Below the pieces are notes generated by a model that worked only from the letters and a program-made list of their open reading frames with translations, was not told where the DNA came from and did not search any database. Shown here piece after piece: positions 47,251 to 60,067 of a DNA stretch of 64,000 nucleotides. How positions within the stretch are numbered: position 1 is the stretch's first letter; each line of letters starts with the position of its first letter. The stretch is taken from positions 1 to 64,000 of the forward strand of contig JAZGUH010000332.1 of assembly GCA_037893225.1 (NCBI GenBank), in the 5' to 3' direction. Source of the stretch: Hippasteria phrygiana (Eukaryota > Echinodermata > Asteroidea > Valvatida > Goniasteridae). The position numbers and the translations under genes were made by a program.

Positions 47251-48339
47251 TTGCCCGTAGTCCCAGACAATTGGCAAACACCAAGATGTTGTGCGTATCA
47301 GACGGAAACATAGTTAATGTCTCCATATCAAACGCTTCCATACTTGTTGCAGCCGGGGACCTCTGGCAATGCTCCGTTTGCCGTATGAAAAATGGGTCTT
47401 CCAATCTGAGCGGAGATATGCTGTTTATAGCGATTGTATGTTTTCAACTAAATATGTTTGGCAGAGCCCCAAGTTCAAAGGTCATTTATTAAGAACAGGT
47501 TATGTCGGCGCTTAACAGAGTGTATGAAGAGATCAACATGTTTTGGTGAAGGACAGACTCATTGGAGGTCCATCAGGAAAAAAGCTTAGACGAAAGGGAT
47601 TAAGGTTAATCTACGCGAAATCGACCGGGATGTGATCTGAAGGAATTTCATAACATCATCTAAAAGCATAAATACATGATAAGAAACACGGTACCATAGA
47701 AACAAACAACTTTTGCAAAGCAATAAATGTATCAGCGTATAAATAAAGAGAAATGAAGTGGAATTTCAGTTCTTTGTCCCAGCCAAAAATTGGGAAAAAT
47801 GTATCCGGTATCAAAAAGGAAGGAAAAAATCCTCTGCCGGTAAAATAATAGAAAAGGGTTATGGTGAAAGTATTTTTTTCCAATAATATAATTATGTATA
47901 TTTTGAATTTTCAAATCAAATTATTTCATTTAATTTTGTTGACGATAATTGGTTAAATTTAAACTTCCTTGACGTTGATCTAAAATTAAAGTGAAAAACC
48001 CTGTAAAATGGGCTACTGTGAAATTGCGTCCTAGGTCCCGTGCTAAACGAACGATTTTCTGCTAACGAAACCTTCGTCCATTTCATAGAGGCCATAAGGT
48101 CTAAAGCACAGACAGAGTTTACTTGCATCAGAGGGAGAATTTGCATAAAATAGTGACGTATCAGAAATTTTAATACACAAGCAGGCACGACTTGTCGTGC
48201 TTATGCTAGAAAAAAATGTCCGCTAACTTTTCTGTGACCATTAAGCAACCCTTCGAAAGTTAGACCCTGTTAAGCTTTAAGAAAAATGATTGTATATAAA
48301 GTGCTTAACTCCCTTCCTCATGTTTTCTTTCCTGCGTAG

Positions 48340-48503
48340 ACGTCTTGCGGGAAATGACCTGTATTGCGACTGCTACCTGAGTTGGTTTGCAAGCTGGCTT
48401 CGGCTTCACCCCCGCCTGGCGCTATCCACGCGCTGCTCGCACCCCCGCCAGTTCAGGGGACTCAAGATCCCCGAGCTGCAGGTGGCTGACTTCAGGTGCA
48501 ACG
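48340..48503 (+). CDS. slit: slit exon: D1 C-terminal LRR cap (LRRCT)
   Basis: This 164 bp exon follows acceptor ttcctgcgtag and precedes donor gtaag at 48504. It enters in phase 2 and leaves in phase 1. It begins RLAGNDLYCDCYLSWFASWL and ends ELQVADFRCN. It carries the four cap cysteines: the CDC pair, the one in STRCSHP and the one in FRCN. The tryptophan pair in LSWFASWL is shared with Slit2 (LAWLSDWLRQRP), as is RG-----EVQ---F-C near the end. This module closes LRR domain D1. It was found as the 3' part of a 120-residue open frame that starts in the intron; the acceptor and homology fix the true start. Confidence 0.95.
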
Positions 48504-49145
48504 GTAAGATGTTTAGAAATTTTTTCCCCAGGCTCTTAATACCGCTCACGACTGGAACTGTGATCCCAGTAGACTTTTTATCTTCTGCGACCTCACGTAA
48601 AGTTACCCTAACTTGTTGTAAACATTCCCACTTGAACTTAATTTTACAGTGATGGAAATGTTATTGGCTCTGCGTGGTCCCTGTGAAACTACAGCGAATC
48701 TCCGTAAAATTTCCGAGGCTATTGTTGAGGTCCTACTAAGGTAGACTTGGGTACTACCCTGCCTATTGGCAGGCGAGGCAACGAAAGTGTTCAAATGATT
48801 TCTGTCTACACTGAGAATATATGCATTAGGGGCTGATCCATTTTTTGTTGTGGGGGGGTGGGGGGTGGTGTCAGATGCAACAGATTTGTATTTTTAACCC
48901 GCAAAGCTTTAAAACAAATGCAGATGTTGGGGGGTCTAAATTTGTTTATATTTATTAGGTGTAAAAGCCACAAAAAAATGAGGAAGAATTAGACTGGGGA
49001 GGCGGGAGGGTTGTAACCCCCTCTGGTTTCGCCTCTCCCTACTTTCCCCATCATGAGCCCATAAATTAAAAATCTCTTCCAATGGTGTTTTGCAATTTAT
49101 TTGATCTTTGCTGTTGTGATTGGGTTCAAATTCTGTTCCTGCTAG

Positions 49146-49301
49146 TTTTTTTTTTTATTCGTCAAACAATCCACAAGGGAAACTGACGAGGTAAATTTGA
49201 ATACATTTTCAAAGTGAACAAAGAAAACTGGCAGGAGCAGGGTTCGAACCTGCGACCTCCGGAATACCGTACCGGCGTTCTACCAACTGAGCTATCTTGC
49301 C
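49146..49301 (-). mobile_element. SINE with a full tRNA-like head and poly-A tail
   Basis: On the minus strand a 72 bp tRNA-like head (49230-49301) starts GGCAAGATAGCTCAGTTGGT, a perfect pol III A box, and has the B box GGTTCGAACCC. It closes with TCCTGCC, pairing with the first seven bases except for one mismatch. The head is followed by agttttctttgttcactttg and about 65 bp more, ending in a run of 11 A (49146-49156 as T). The predicted anticodon loop lacks the usual U33 and the last stem pair is mismatched. With the body and tail, this is a retroposed SINE rather than a functional tRNA gene. Confidence 0.7.
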
Positions 49302-49740
49302 CTATGTTGGTGGTCTCCCAAATTGTCAGTATCTTTGTTCGGGTTGGCGCTAGTCAGAAGTCATATTGTTTAATCTGAAAATTGATGTGGTCACAGTTAG
49401 GCCGCAGGAATGTTAATTCTCTAACTGTTCCCGTAGGATGTCATGTTTAGGTCTTATGGAAAGCCATTGAAATTGTACCGAAAGTCAATAGTTTGTGTCC
49501 ATTAGTGACTGTGTAACTGCTTTTTAAAATAAGGCTTTGGTGTCTGTCAAATGGTTTCTGGCAAGCAACGGACCCAAGCACGTTTCATCTCGTCTTTTTA
49601 CGCTTGAGTGCTTGCTTGTCACAGATCACTGCTTGCCATGAATGCATCCCAGCATCTTTTCCGCCACAAGGCATCGTGGGATTTGACTCCGTCCCCTCCA
49701 AAAAGTCCTCCTTGATTCACTCAGAAATTTTATCAAGCCA

Positions 49741-49769
49741 CCCCCCCCCCCCCCCCCCCCCCCCCCCCC
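49741..49769. repeat. C29 homopolymer
   Basis: An uninterrupted run of 29 C in the intron between the D1 cap and D2 N-cap exons. On the coding-strand transcript it would be poly-C. Confidence 0.9.
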
Positions 49770-50427
49770 GACTTGCCTATCGATTGCAAAATGCTGGTTG
49801 AAAGCGTGGAGTCACAGGAAAAGGGGGCTTCCTGCCATGTTTCAGAGTATAAGAAGAATGTGCTTCGGATCTAGGCCAACCCCTTAACGAACGAATGAAG
49901 GAGCCATTAGTGTAGATGTTTGCCACATAGCCCTGCGATTGTTGTCAACCAAAACCTCGCCCAATTCTGCCCAACTGTGCATTACTGATAGGGTTCGTGA
50001 CTCAGTTTTTAGCACATTTCATTTTAAATGCAGGATCCAATTTTAGGCCCCAAAAAAAAATGAAAATTTAATTATCCTTCCTTCAAGGATAAAATGTCAA
50101 GTTTGTGCTTCCGCCCCTGCACGGAAAAGATTCTTTAATTTGATTTTAATTAGCAAATGTCTTGTTCCTTCCCTGTTTTTATCAGTGTACCCCTCCTCCT
50201 TCCCTTGGGGCATAAATGTACAGGAACCTTTCTTTTTCATATACGAAATCTTCTCTCCCCACCCATTTTTTGGGTTTATTACGGCTATGGCTATTCACCA
50301 AAGAACTCTAATGCCAAAAGCCCATGCCATAGCCACAAAGTACCAGATTCGGGCATGGCTAATTCGAACTCCCCTGTGTTTTTGTATCCATGTGCTTGAC
50401 ATTTGATCTCTGACCTTTCAACAACAG

Positions 50428-50569
50428 GCGAAGAGAACCACGAGGTCATGTGCAAAGTCAAGCCCCTCTGCCCGGCCAGTTGCAGCTGTAACTCGGAAAA
50501 CGTCGTAGACTGTCGCGGCATCGGACTGACCGAACTGCCCGGAACGTTCCCCGATGGAGCCGTCGAACT
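50428..50569 (+). CDS. slit: slit exon: D1-D2 linker and D2 N-terminal cap (LRRNT)
   Basis: This 142 bp exon follows acceptor acaacag and precedes donor gtgagt at 50570. It enters in phase 1 and leaves in phase 2. It reads (G)EENHEVMCKVKPLCPASC, then SCNSENVVDCRGIGLTELPG, then TFPDGAVEL. The CxxxCxCx7C spacing is the LRRNT cap. VDCRG-GLTE-P is nearly the vertebrate Slit2 D2 sequence. D2 is the Robo-binding domain in studied Slits. The directly following LRRCT-linker-LRRNT order is diagnostic of Slit among LRR proteins. The next exon (first D2 repeat) was not found in the remaining 13.4 kb. Confidence 0.95.
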
Positions 50570-53500
50570 GTGAGTACAATGCTCTCGAGACCTTCGGTGC
50601 TGTCCGCACATTAATACTCAAATTACCCCGATCTGTCATTTCATATCTCTTCCCGGCTGATTCATATCCTGCACCATGGTACTTGGAACACTCTTAAAAC
50701 GTCAGTCACAAATAAGACAGAATTTGATTTGTGTGACATCCCCATTGGTTTTCTCGGTTTTGTTTTACATTTCAGTGAGGGTATTCATTTTGTATACATG
50801 TATTTCCTGTAGCCTGAGAAAGCAGCGATGAGCAAAGCGAGCGTCAGAAATTGAGAAATTTGATCCCCTGTAATGTGACTCACACGTCTTCCTGCCATAG
50901 AATCTCAAGACTGATTTGTCTGAGAAAGATAAACTCAACATTGATACTTCAGCAAAATTCAATAAAGCAAAACGCCCTGGCCGGCGCACCGCAATGTTTA
51001 ACCCCACCAAAGACAATTTGCGTTCTTGCCAAAAATGTGGTTATGAAACACAAGACGGATTGATAGCTGATTTGCGATACCCAGGCACCCCAATTTCCTG
51101 GATTTGCTTTAAGCAGTCAATTTTTCTGAATGGAAAACAAAATTGCTAAGCAAAAAAGTTAAGCAACTAAAGTGCACACATAGCACGCTTGACTTGAATA
51201 AGCACTTCGTTAGTATCACCATGACGACATTTGAAAAGGGTCTTATATCCAATCAGTTTTACTGAAATTTGTTTCTGCTTGTTAGCATGTCTATGCAATT
51301 GGACCCCCCTCCCCCATAATGAATGAGGTTGAAATATGCTTAACAGATTCTTCCAAAAATAACAGTTTTGCGAAATTGTACACAAAGGTGCAGTGCCTGT
51401 TGCAATGTGACAAATACGGCAACAATAGAGAAATCAATTCACCATTATTGCAGTTGTATATGTTTGATACATGTAGGCTCAGTTTTAGATGTACTGCAAC
51501 TTTCACCATGTGTTTCACAAATCGGCATAGACTGCTGCAAGGGGATGTTTTGAAGAGGTTTATGCAACATAGATTGCGCAAAGCGTAATGTGATTGGACA
51601 GACAGACAGACGTTCAAGCAAATAGACGAACCGACAGATCATCAGCCACGGATTTTCAAATTGAGAACACATTTACGCGATTCATTTCAGTCTTATCTCT
51701 GACTACCCTAAGGGAATCTGCTTTTACCCCAATTATGTCAAATGCAGAATCATACATTTGAGGTTTGTCTAGGCAATGCCAAAAGCCCATCTCAATGTCA
51801 GTATTCCACAAAGGATTGTCAAAGGGGATAAAAAAAAACCTCCCAGACAAAGTAGCTGACAGGCTTCCTTTACCCAGGGCCAGCTATCCCAGGAAATTAG
51901 CATTAAGTGACAAAGTGTGGAGCCCTCGGAATAGAGAACAAGAGCAGAAGGACAGATAGAGAGAGAGAGAGGGACTCAATCAATATTCACTAAGGAATTA
52001 TTGTCAGATTTTGCAAGCCCATGAAAAGGGCTGATTTTGAAATGGAGTTTGGTGTAGGTCCATGATTTTTTGTTACCTACAGAAGGCAAAATGCTGATTT
52101 ACACACCTGTGTGAGCCCCAGGCTAAAGCCTGGGGGATTTCAAAGGTGATGTTGTCTTTCAGTGACTTCTGAAGTCTGAAGTGGAAAGGTTTTTTTTTAT
52201 CAACAAGTCTTGTCTCCTGATGGCAGAAGTTTTTTGCTTGGTCATTTTTGCTGGTGGTGTCTCGGGACTTTGATATTTGAGAGGCTGTCGCAATGAATCA
52301 GGAGTCGAGGAGGCTGGTTTTAAGTTACACGTTGTCGGCCCGGCTGCTTGCAGAAATCTTAGATCCATTGCTCAGGACTGACTGTCGTCTGGATTCTTGT
52401 TGTGTTGTCTTATTCGGGTGTATCTGTCCAGCTTCCATGGCTATACTGAGTCATCCAAATTTGTTGGGTGTGGTTAAATGTTTTGGAAGGTATTTACCAA
52501 ATTTTGAGGACCTTACGTTTGAAAAAAAATAAACATTATTATTTTTGAGATTCACAAAAGAAAAAACTTTTTTAAGAGTAAAATTCGATTGAAATTGGGA
52601 TGTGGGTTGGGGTTAGGAGAGGGTGGACAGGAAAGTGAGAGAGGGTTACTGAAGTTTGGTGATACAGACTTCCTAAGTGCAGTTGCCTCAATTCCAGTCC
52701 CATTGCACATAAGCAGACCTGAATTTCATGGAGTATCTTAGCTGAAAAATATGGCTCGCTAAATTTATTCGCTAGGCTTAGGCTGTGTTCGAATTACTTG
52801 GCTACGGCTGGATGTTACACACATGCCTATGGTAGCGGCTGCAGCCACTTCCCATAGACTCGTGTGTAATGTCAAGCCGCAGCCAAGTAATCCACAGAGA
52901 GCTAGTCCAAACACTGCCTTTTAATAGTCTGGAATGAGCACATCTTATATGACATCTTGCTAAAGTGAAACCTTTCTCAGCTTAGCAATTTGTGTTTTAT
53001 AGTCCTGTTGATTTGGCCTACCTGTATGTGTGCATACGATCGTGTAGAGTACATTTACTTCACTGCTACGCTTCAGTGTAAATAGATTTTTGATTCAAGG
53101 CTTCCTCAAGACTCATTTTTGTCCAAAAAAAATGTAGGATCCGGTCAGGTTTTTGTGTTTTCCTACTTAGGCTGCTTGAGGTTAGAAATCCCCATTGGGG
53201 CCCCCATGTCAACAACTTGACATGATCTCCTTTCAAACACCGAAGGCCGTTTTAGTGCCTATTTCCCTTCTGATAGCGAATATTTTCCCCCTTAAGCAGT
53301 CAAAAAAAAAAAGGAGAAAAAAAAACCCGATAGGTATTTCCCGTCTTTTCCTGTGCCCTGCAAATTTTTGTAAAAGTAGACGCCGGGTTCCGTGATTGAA
53401 TGGAGGCTGGATTCTCTCTTTCTCTATCACGTCTTGCTGTTTCTTATGCCGTGCAACGTTTGAGGAAGAAGACAAAGAGGGTAGACGATATCGAGTGTCG

Positions 53501-55817
53501 GGAACTCAAAGATGCTTTGGTCTGTCTTTTAACCCAGTTTGAGCCATGGCTTGACATTTTAGATGGACCGCTTTGAATCTGTGGAAATCGCTCAATCTTG
53601 TGAAGTAATGGACAAGTTGAAGCAGTTGGCACGTGCAGTTTTAAAGGGTTTAAAGAGTTTTAAATAGGTCAGCCCTCCACACAGAAGTCTTGCTATTTGT
53701 AGCATTTGTAATGGATAAATACAAGTGGTCAGACACAAGTGGCCAGATTTCTGACCATGATTTTTTTCAAATGTGTTAGTACCTCCTTTAGACCTTGTGA
53801 AGCTGTGCAGTTTTTACCCCCTTAAATTTGCACCCCTTGGCTGGTCTGTCTAAGCCCCCTTTCAGTCCAGAGCTTGTATATCCTGCTGAGGCTAACTCCA
53901 GTAACCCCCTGGAGTCCCAAGGGGGTCATTCTGTTTTTGTTTTATCCAGTTGTGAATGGTCTTTGCGTCTTTCCCCGTCTAATTCATTTTCCACCTTTTC
54001 CTGTTGCCAGTTGCCAAACATTTCACTGTATTCACAAACATGTGTTGAGCTTTCCTCCTTACTTGACCTGTCCCTAGCCTGGAAAAAAAAAACCTTAATT
54101 GTTTGACCAATAGAGGTTTTCCTTTTATAAATTATGCACCTGTTGACTGGGTTCTAGGGATCATCACTGCCCATTTTGTAAAATCAAAAACAATTTTGAA
54201 ACAACTTTGGAGCCCTGGCTGTTCTCAGCCCCTAGACGTGTGGCCTTAGCCGAAACTCACTGTCTAAAATTGCCTATTTTGCTAGGTTTATTCTTTTGAA
54301 AAAATCATTTGTCATTTTTACAAAAATTATTATTTGTTTATTTGATGTCTGTTAGCTTTTTCTTTTTTGGTTTTTGGATTTGCTACAAATAATCAGTATG
54401 GAAATGATAAAAGATTTTTTTTGCTAAAACCTTTGACATTTTGCAATATTCACGAGCATTCTGAAAGATAATTAAGAAAAGTCCTAAACGGAGACTTTAA
54501 AAGTTTGGTTCAAAAGCTAAGTATTATGAAGAAATGTCATCATTGTTTTGTAGTTAAATTAATAAAAACAATTTACCTGGATGATGATTGCTCTTTTGAA
54601 TTGTGAACTCTTTTTTTTGTTTTTTTTGCTTTGAAAAAGTTCAAACTGCGAAAATATGACTGCAAGGACACGTTGGGAATGTGAGTGCACTATGGCATGT
54701 TGTTTAAACCAGTTTTTAAGTCCAGCACTTATCCCACATGAATTATTATCTCGCGGGGCAGATGTTACCGTTTCTAGACCCCCAGCCCTTCCTTAAGTAA
54801 GTGTAATTGAAGTGCCAGAATGTTTACTGAAACGTCTTCTGTTATTTCAAACAAGCTTTATGCTCCAGTTTAACATGAATTACTACCTGAGGACAGAGTT
54901 GGAATTCAAGGGGGCAGGCGTGGTCCAACAACCAGTCTTATTTTACAAGTTGAGACCCTCTGTGTGCTTGGGTTGTGGTTCGGAAATTTAAAGGGAGCAT
55001 TGTTATGACATGAATGCAAACAGTCTTTTTATACAAATTCTAGTGAGTACTTGCAACCGTTTTTTGGTTTATGCAAATGTTTATATTCAATTATTCATGA
55101 GCTGAAGGATGATGTCATCAGAAGTATACATGTAACAATGGCAATCTCTGTAGTTCTCTGCACCCAAAAAAATCAAACCATTTTAAATGGTTTTGGAGAA
55201 GGTTTTCGTGTTTGAGTTGATTTCCACATTTGATAGCTCCTTTGGAATCCATTTCTTCAGAACCAACATTTCTTCAGAATATCATATAATTAATGGGTTA
55301 ATTTGGAGAATTAATTTTGACAAGGAGTTGATTCTATTACCAAACAAACTAGCACTCTATAACGTGACTAAATTTTAAAAGATTAAAAAAGAAGAAAAAT
55401 GAAAACCACTTCCGTCTTTTTACTTAAAATAGAAAGAAGCAACTAGATCGTAGTTGTAGTGTTGCAAGACATGGTGCGATGTGTGGGAACAAGTTGAACT
55501 GGTTATTTATAGCATGCACCTTTAAGGAATTTCCTAACTAAGATTTTGGTCTGGCCCTCCAAGGGTTTGCTTGTTACGGGAATTTACTGGTTGACTTCAT
55601 GAAGGAGGCATTATCCTAACTCAGCAGCATTAAGACTTCTGGCGTCCACATTTACGGGTTATTATATGAGCCATAAAATTCATTTGGGTTGCCGTACGGT
55701 GGCTAGGGGGCTCCCCACCGCATAAATCGTGACTTCTGAATGGTTTTGCCAAATGCTGGGCTGGGGTTCCCTTGGTGTTGTAATTTGAAGGATAATATTT
55801 TGGGAAAACGGAGAGGT
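50570..55817. other. slit: Intron after the D2 N-cap exon, first part
   Basis: No exon matching the first D2 leucine-rich repeat was found. The short foldback at 52781-52900, small GA/CAGA tracts (51600-51612 and 51957-51974) and AT-rich sequence are all I can name. Confidence 0.5.
52781..52900. mobile_element. Short foldback element 'ttacttggct'
   Basis: The left arm ggctgtgttcgaattacttg continues gctacggctggatgttacac. It is mirrored by gtgtaatgtcaagccgcagc then caagtaatccacag. The apex is ccta-tgg / ccatag. About 120 bp in all with a very small loop, so nearly the whole element is a hairpin. The target duplication is unclear. Confidence 0.65.
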
Positions 55818-56079
55818 CCTTGGGAAATGGAGATATTCCAGTCAGTGATTTGGATGGAGTTGTGCCTGAGTATGTACATTCCAAACATGTGTTTGCTCTA
55901 TTGACCTTGATTTATATTTTGAGTGCATGTAGATCAGTAGGCCGACATGTTATAAAGTTTCAAACTGCAGTGTAGGGTCAGTCTATACAGGAAATTAAAT
56001 TGTTCTTGTTTTCACCCTGAAAACATACTTGGATGATTAGTCAAAGTATCCTGCCAGAACTGCTTGATTTAAGAGGAAA
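55818..56079 (+). repeat. Duplicated block A, copy 1
   Basis: This block is identical to 56368-56629 at a constant offset of 550 bp over 262 bp. It has no indel and about six substitutions (about 98% identity). It starts ccttgggaaatggagatatt and ends cttgatttaagaggaaa. No reading frame is conserved, so it is a recent duplication of non-coding sequence. Confidence 0.9.
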
Positions 56080-56099
56080 CACTTCCACATTTTCAAATG

Positions 56100-56367
56100 T
56101 TCAAAACAGAACAATGCATGTGTATGATAAACAGATAAAAGAAGAAATGTATAACATTCATTAAAAAACATACAATTGTTTAAACCTGCAAAAATGTAGA
56201 AGAACTTCCCCCCCCCCAAAAAAAAAAAAATTTAATAAATAAATAAACATTATTGGTCTGGAACCCTACCTCCAGATGTCACTAAATAGAGCTAATGGTC
56301 CTGCCTCCTTGGACTTGACTTCTGTTAAAAGTTAAAATAATTGTGGATTTGATTTATTTCTCAAACT
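56100..56367 (+). repeat. Duplicated block B, copy 1
   Basis: It matches 58794-59066 in direct orientation (ttcaaaacagaacaatgcat ... gatttatttctcaaactc). The main differences are in a central C-run/A-run (C10-A13 here; C-rich then T11 in the other copy). It lies exactly between the two copies of block A. Confidence 0.9.
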
Positions 56368-56629
56368 CCTTGGGAGATGGAGATATTTCAGTCAGTGATT
56401 TGGATGGAGTTGTGCCTGAGTTTGTATATTCCAAACATGTGTTTGCTCCATTGACCTTGATTTATATTTTGAGTGCATGTAGATCAATAGGCCGACATGT
56501 TATAAAGTTTCAAACTGCAGTGTAGGGTCAGTCTATACAGGAAATTAAATTGTTCTTGTTTTCACCCTGAAAACATACTTGGATGATTAGTCAAAGTATC
56601 CTGCCAGAACTGCTTGATTTAAGAGGAAA
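56368..56629 (+). repeat. Duplicated block A, copy 2
   Basis: This is the second copy of block A, directly following block B. It is joined at ctcaaact-ccttgggag, so the order is A-B-A. Confidence 0.9.
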
Positions 56630-57553
56630 AACATCCAGGTTTTCAATACTTTTTTTCTTTTACAGTATAGTGTGTCTTACACAGTATAGTGTGTCTTACA
56701 GTACAGTTTGAATTTAAAGGGAAAAAACACAGTAAAGGGAGAAAACTTCATGGAAGTTTTTCCCACTTTGCGTAGAAATGTGCGGACTCGTGAGGTTCAT
56801 GTTTTAAGCACGACTTCTTGATTTCCGTGACGGTATTTCCGGAATGTTTTACCAAAATATGAACCATGCCTTTATGTATTTCGGTTCAAATTTCAAGCAA
56901 ATCGATTTGTTTCTTTCCCTGGTTCTGCTTGCTGTTTAATAGTTTGGTTCGTTTTTTCAACTGGCACTGCTGGAAAAGTCACACTTTTATTTCCACTTTC
57001 ACTAACTGCATTACGAGTGGGTCATCAGGCCTGTTCGTTAGTCCATTAATTCCTGATATTTTGAACGCTAACCCATATGACTGGTGACTTCCTAACACTA
57101 CATGCGTTTGATTGCTCAACTTGTACAGGTGGCGAATTGGACAAAACACCCCTGGGGAAATAAGTAATTGTGCATATGCTCATCATTTAAATTGGGTAGG
57201 CCAAGTCTCAAGTTCAAGGCTTTCTGTATTAAATGGGTGGTCTTGCAATGAGTCAAGTCTAGGACATGATTTTGGAGAGGTGTGATCGCAGCGGGTATAG
57301 AATTTCTTTTATATTGTTTGTTTGCAATGTCCAGAAGCTCAGATTCTCACGAAAAGCGGGAAAGAGCTAGTCAACTTATGCCAGCAAGTGTGCCAGGAGT
57401 TTCTCAAGTCGTAGGTACTAGGTGAGAGCCGAGAGAATAGTTATTCACATCCTCAGAAGGTGGCTATTAGGTTGAAGAACCATCCCTCAGATGTTGAAAT
57501 GTGTGGTTTTTCATTCATGTCCTTAGAAGGCACATTTTTGGTTGCGGGTGAAG

Positions 57554-58058
57554 TTAAAGGTACAATGTAGTGTACACGATTAGTAATCCTCCAATTTTGT
57601 TTTACTGAATTATTACGAAATACCTTACTAGACTGTAAGTTAATAGTAGTCTCAATCATCCTGTGAAATGATGGCACCAGGTGTGCTGTCTTTGTCAAGA
57701 AAAGTGGAAATTTTATATCGTTTTCCAACGATTTTCAGCTGGAAATTGTTGGAAAACTGCCCTGTAGCCTTTAGTCAAGGTTCGCGTGGCTACCCAGACG
57801 AGTGGCGCGCCCCGGACATGCTGGCATTTAAAGCGCGTCATGCGTCCAGGTAGCCACACATGCCTTGACTAAAGGCTATCATCCACCCGACGGTTAAAAA
57901 CGAGCGCCGTTTTCTCTGTTTTTTGGTTTTTTTTTGGCCATCTAACAACGCAAAACTTTGAACAGGTCAGTGGAACGATATTTCCTATAAAATACTAACC
58001 CCCAAATCCGCCCTTTCTGAAAATTGCAACAATGACCAATCATGTACACTACCTTTAA
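57554..58058. mobile_element. TTAA element, copy 1, with palindromic centre type I
   Basis: It begins TTAAAGGTA and ends TACCTTTAA, with gtgtacacgattagtaat near the left end and inverted atgaccaatcatgtacac near the right. The left arm (ttattacgaaatacctt, ggcaccaggtgtgctgtc, ccaacgattttcagctgg) and right arm (gttagtattttatagg when inverted) differ from each other. At the centre, 57765-57878 is a separate palindrome: TAGCCTTTAGTCAAGG to CCTTGACTAAAGGCTA, enclosing gtggctacc / ggtagccac. The TTAA borders suggest a piggyBac-like or Kolobok-like mechanism. There is no transposase. Confidence 0.65.
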
Positions 58059-58793
58059 GTGTCTAGGACAGGGTTAAGTTCACGTCTCTCTTTACCAGCA
58101 TGATTGACTGGAATTTGGTGTAGGACATCATTAGAGCTGTACGTGTACGTGTAAAAGTGTGCAGCTTGACATTTTGGTCAGAGGGTTAGGATTAGCCTTG
58201 GATGTCGTTTCTTGCCTGAAAAATTCAAACTTGCTACACCTCGCACTGTGCGCGAAGCCGGTATCTGTAAAGTGCATTGAGTGCAGAAGTCTGCAAAAAT
58301 TCCCAAAAGATACTTTGCTGTACAGTGTTTGGACACTCTCTATTACAGGCCGGTTACAGTGACCGACAAAAAGATGACAAGGACTGGATTAGGAGGAAAT
58401 TCAAAATGTATTCCCTGGGTTGCCATGGTAAACCACAAGGTGCTACAGGGATTAGTAAGATTTAGTGAGTCAACCCTCGGGGCAAATGCACTGGGCGGTG
58501 TAGCCAAGTTCTTGAAATTGTGGTCTCTATTTGTGATCTCCTCTCACAAGATGAGTCAGAAAGTCATGTGCAGTTTCTACGGCGATTTATGGGGCTATAC
58601 CCCCCTCCCACCCTGGCACCTCCCCTTCTCCCACCCCCACCCCCCAGATAAGAAAATAAAAAATAAAAAATAAAACAATAAATGTGCAAACAAAAATAAA
58701 AAATAGATGAAATTTAAATTTAAATTTGTAATGAAGTAGAATATCTGAATTTGTTAGAAATGTTTTTAAAATGTTTACCAAATTATTTAAAAG

Positions 58794-59066
58794 TTCAAAA
58801 CAGAACAATGCATGTGTATGATGAACAAATGAAAGAAGAAATGTATAACATTCATTAAAAAACATACAATTGTTTAAACCTGCAAAAATGTAGGGAAACC
58901 GCCCCCACCCCCCCCCCCCATTTTTTTTTTTATTTAATTAAAAAGAATCATTGGTCTGGAACCCTACCTACAGATGTCACTAAATAGAGCTAATGGTCCT
59001 GCCTCCTTGGACTTGACTTCTGTTAAAAGTTAGAATAATTGTGTATTTGATTTATTTTTCAAACTC
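58794..59066 (+). repeat. Duplicated block B, copy 2
   Basis: This is the second copy of block B, about 2.7 kb downstream of the first. It is not followed by block A; the sequence after aaactc diverges (tcaattctttttc). Confidence 0.9.
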
Positions 59067-59162
59067 TCAATTCTTTTTCTTTCATACATATAAATACACC
59101 AGACTAAAAGACTAAAACAGCAACAAGAGCATGTTTCCAGGCCTGAGTCTCATATTCTTGTT

Positions 59163-59209
59163 CCCCCACCCCCACCCCCACCCCCACCCCCCCCCCCCCC
59201 CCTCCCCCT
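59163..59209. repeat. (CCCCCA)n tract
   Basis: Four CCCCCA-type units extend into a run of about 18 C, then ctccccct. Confidence 0.85.
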
Positions 59210-60067
59210 AACCTTAGCCATCCCCCACTTAGCAGCCATGAATAGAATGCGACAACCTGTCACAGCAGGGAAATTCCTTGGACGGGAACCCTAGCTCCGC
59301 GTGGAAGTCTTCGCAGACTCCCCAGTAATTCGCATAAATGCGGAGAGGAGATCGGCCGCGTTACGATAAGGGATAGCTTCCTGAGCATGTGCGGGTAAAT
59401 TCCTTGGCATTATGGGATCAGTCGCAGCAGCGGACGTGAGGTGCCTTAATGTACATCACATTGATAACCTTTGCGTGCTCGTTATTCAATTGTTTAGACC
59501 TTTCGCATGGCGGATATGAGGAAATTCTGCAGGCATTGTGTATGTACGTGCACATCTGGGACAAATTTCCGTTTTTTAACTCTGGATGAGAAGACTGTGA
59601 AAAATAAAATGTGATTGGCATTAGGGCACTGAAAGGCATTGTTGTTTTGGGAAACAGATATCCTTGAAAAAGATGTGCTATTTTTTGGCAGCAACTCGGC
59701 ATTGGTAAACCTTAGCATCAGTTCTGTTCTCGAAAATGCACAGTTCTGCTGGAAATTTAGCTTGTGCTTCGATACTGTTATGCCATGCTGTGCATTGTGT
59801 GGTAATGCGGAACACTGACATGCTTTCACCGTAAACTTTTAAAAAATATTATCAAAATTCTGGAAAAGAATTTTTAAAAAATTTTGGAAAAAAATTGACT
59901 CAATTCATGATTGCTGTTTTTATTATTTTATTCAGCCACAAAAAACAACACAAATAACTACAATAAACACGGACTATGGTGCATGATGTAATTTGCAAAA
60001 CCATCGACTACAGTACGTCAAAAATCATGTGATGTGATGATCAGAAAAGTATATACACTGTACATGT

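Noticed and set aside
49230..49301. Functional tRNA gene
   Set aside because: The position before the anticodon is not T, one anticodon-stem pair and one acceptor pair are mismatched, and it is followed by a SINE body and poly-A tail.
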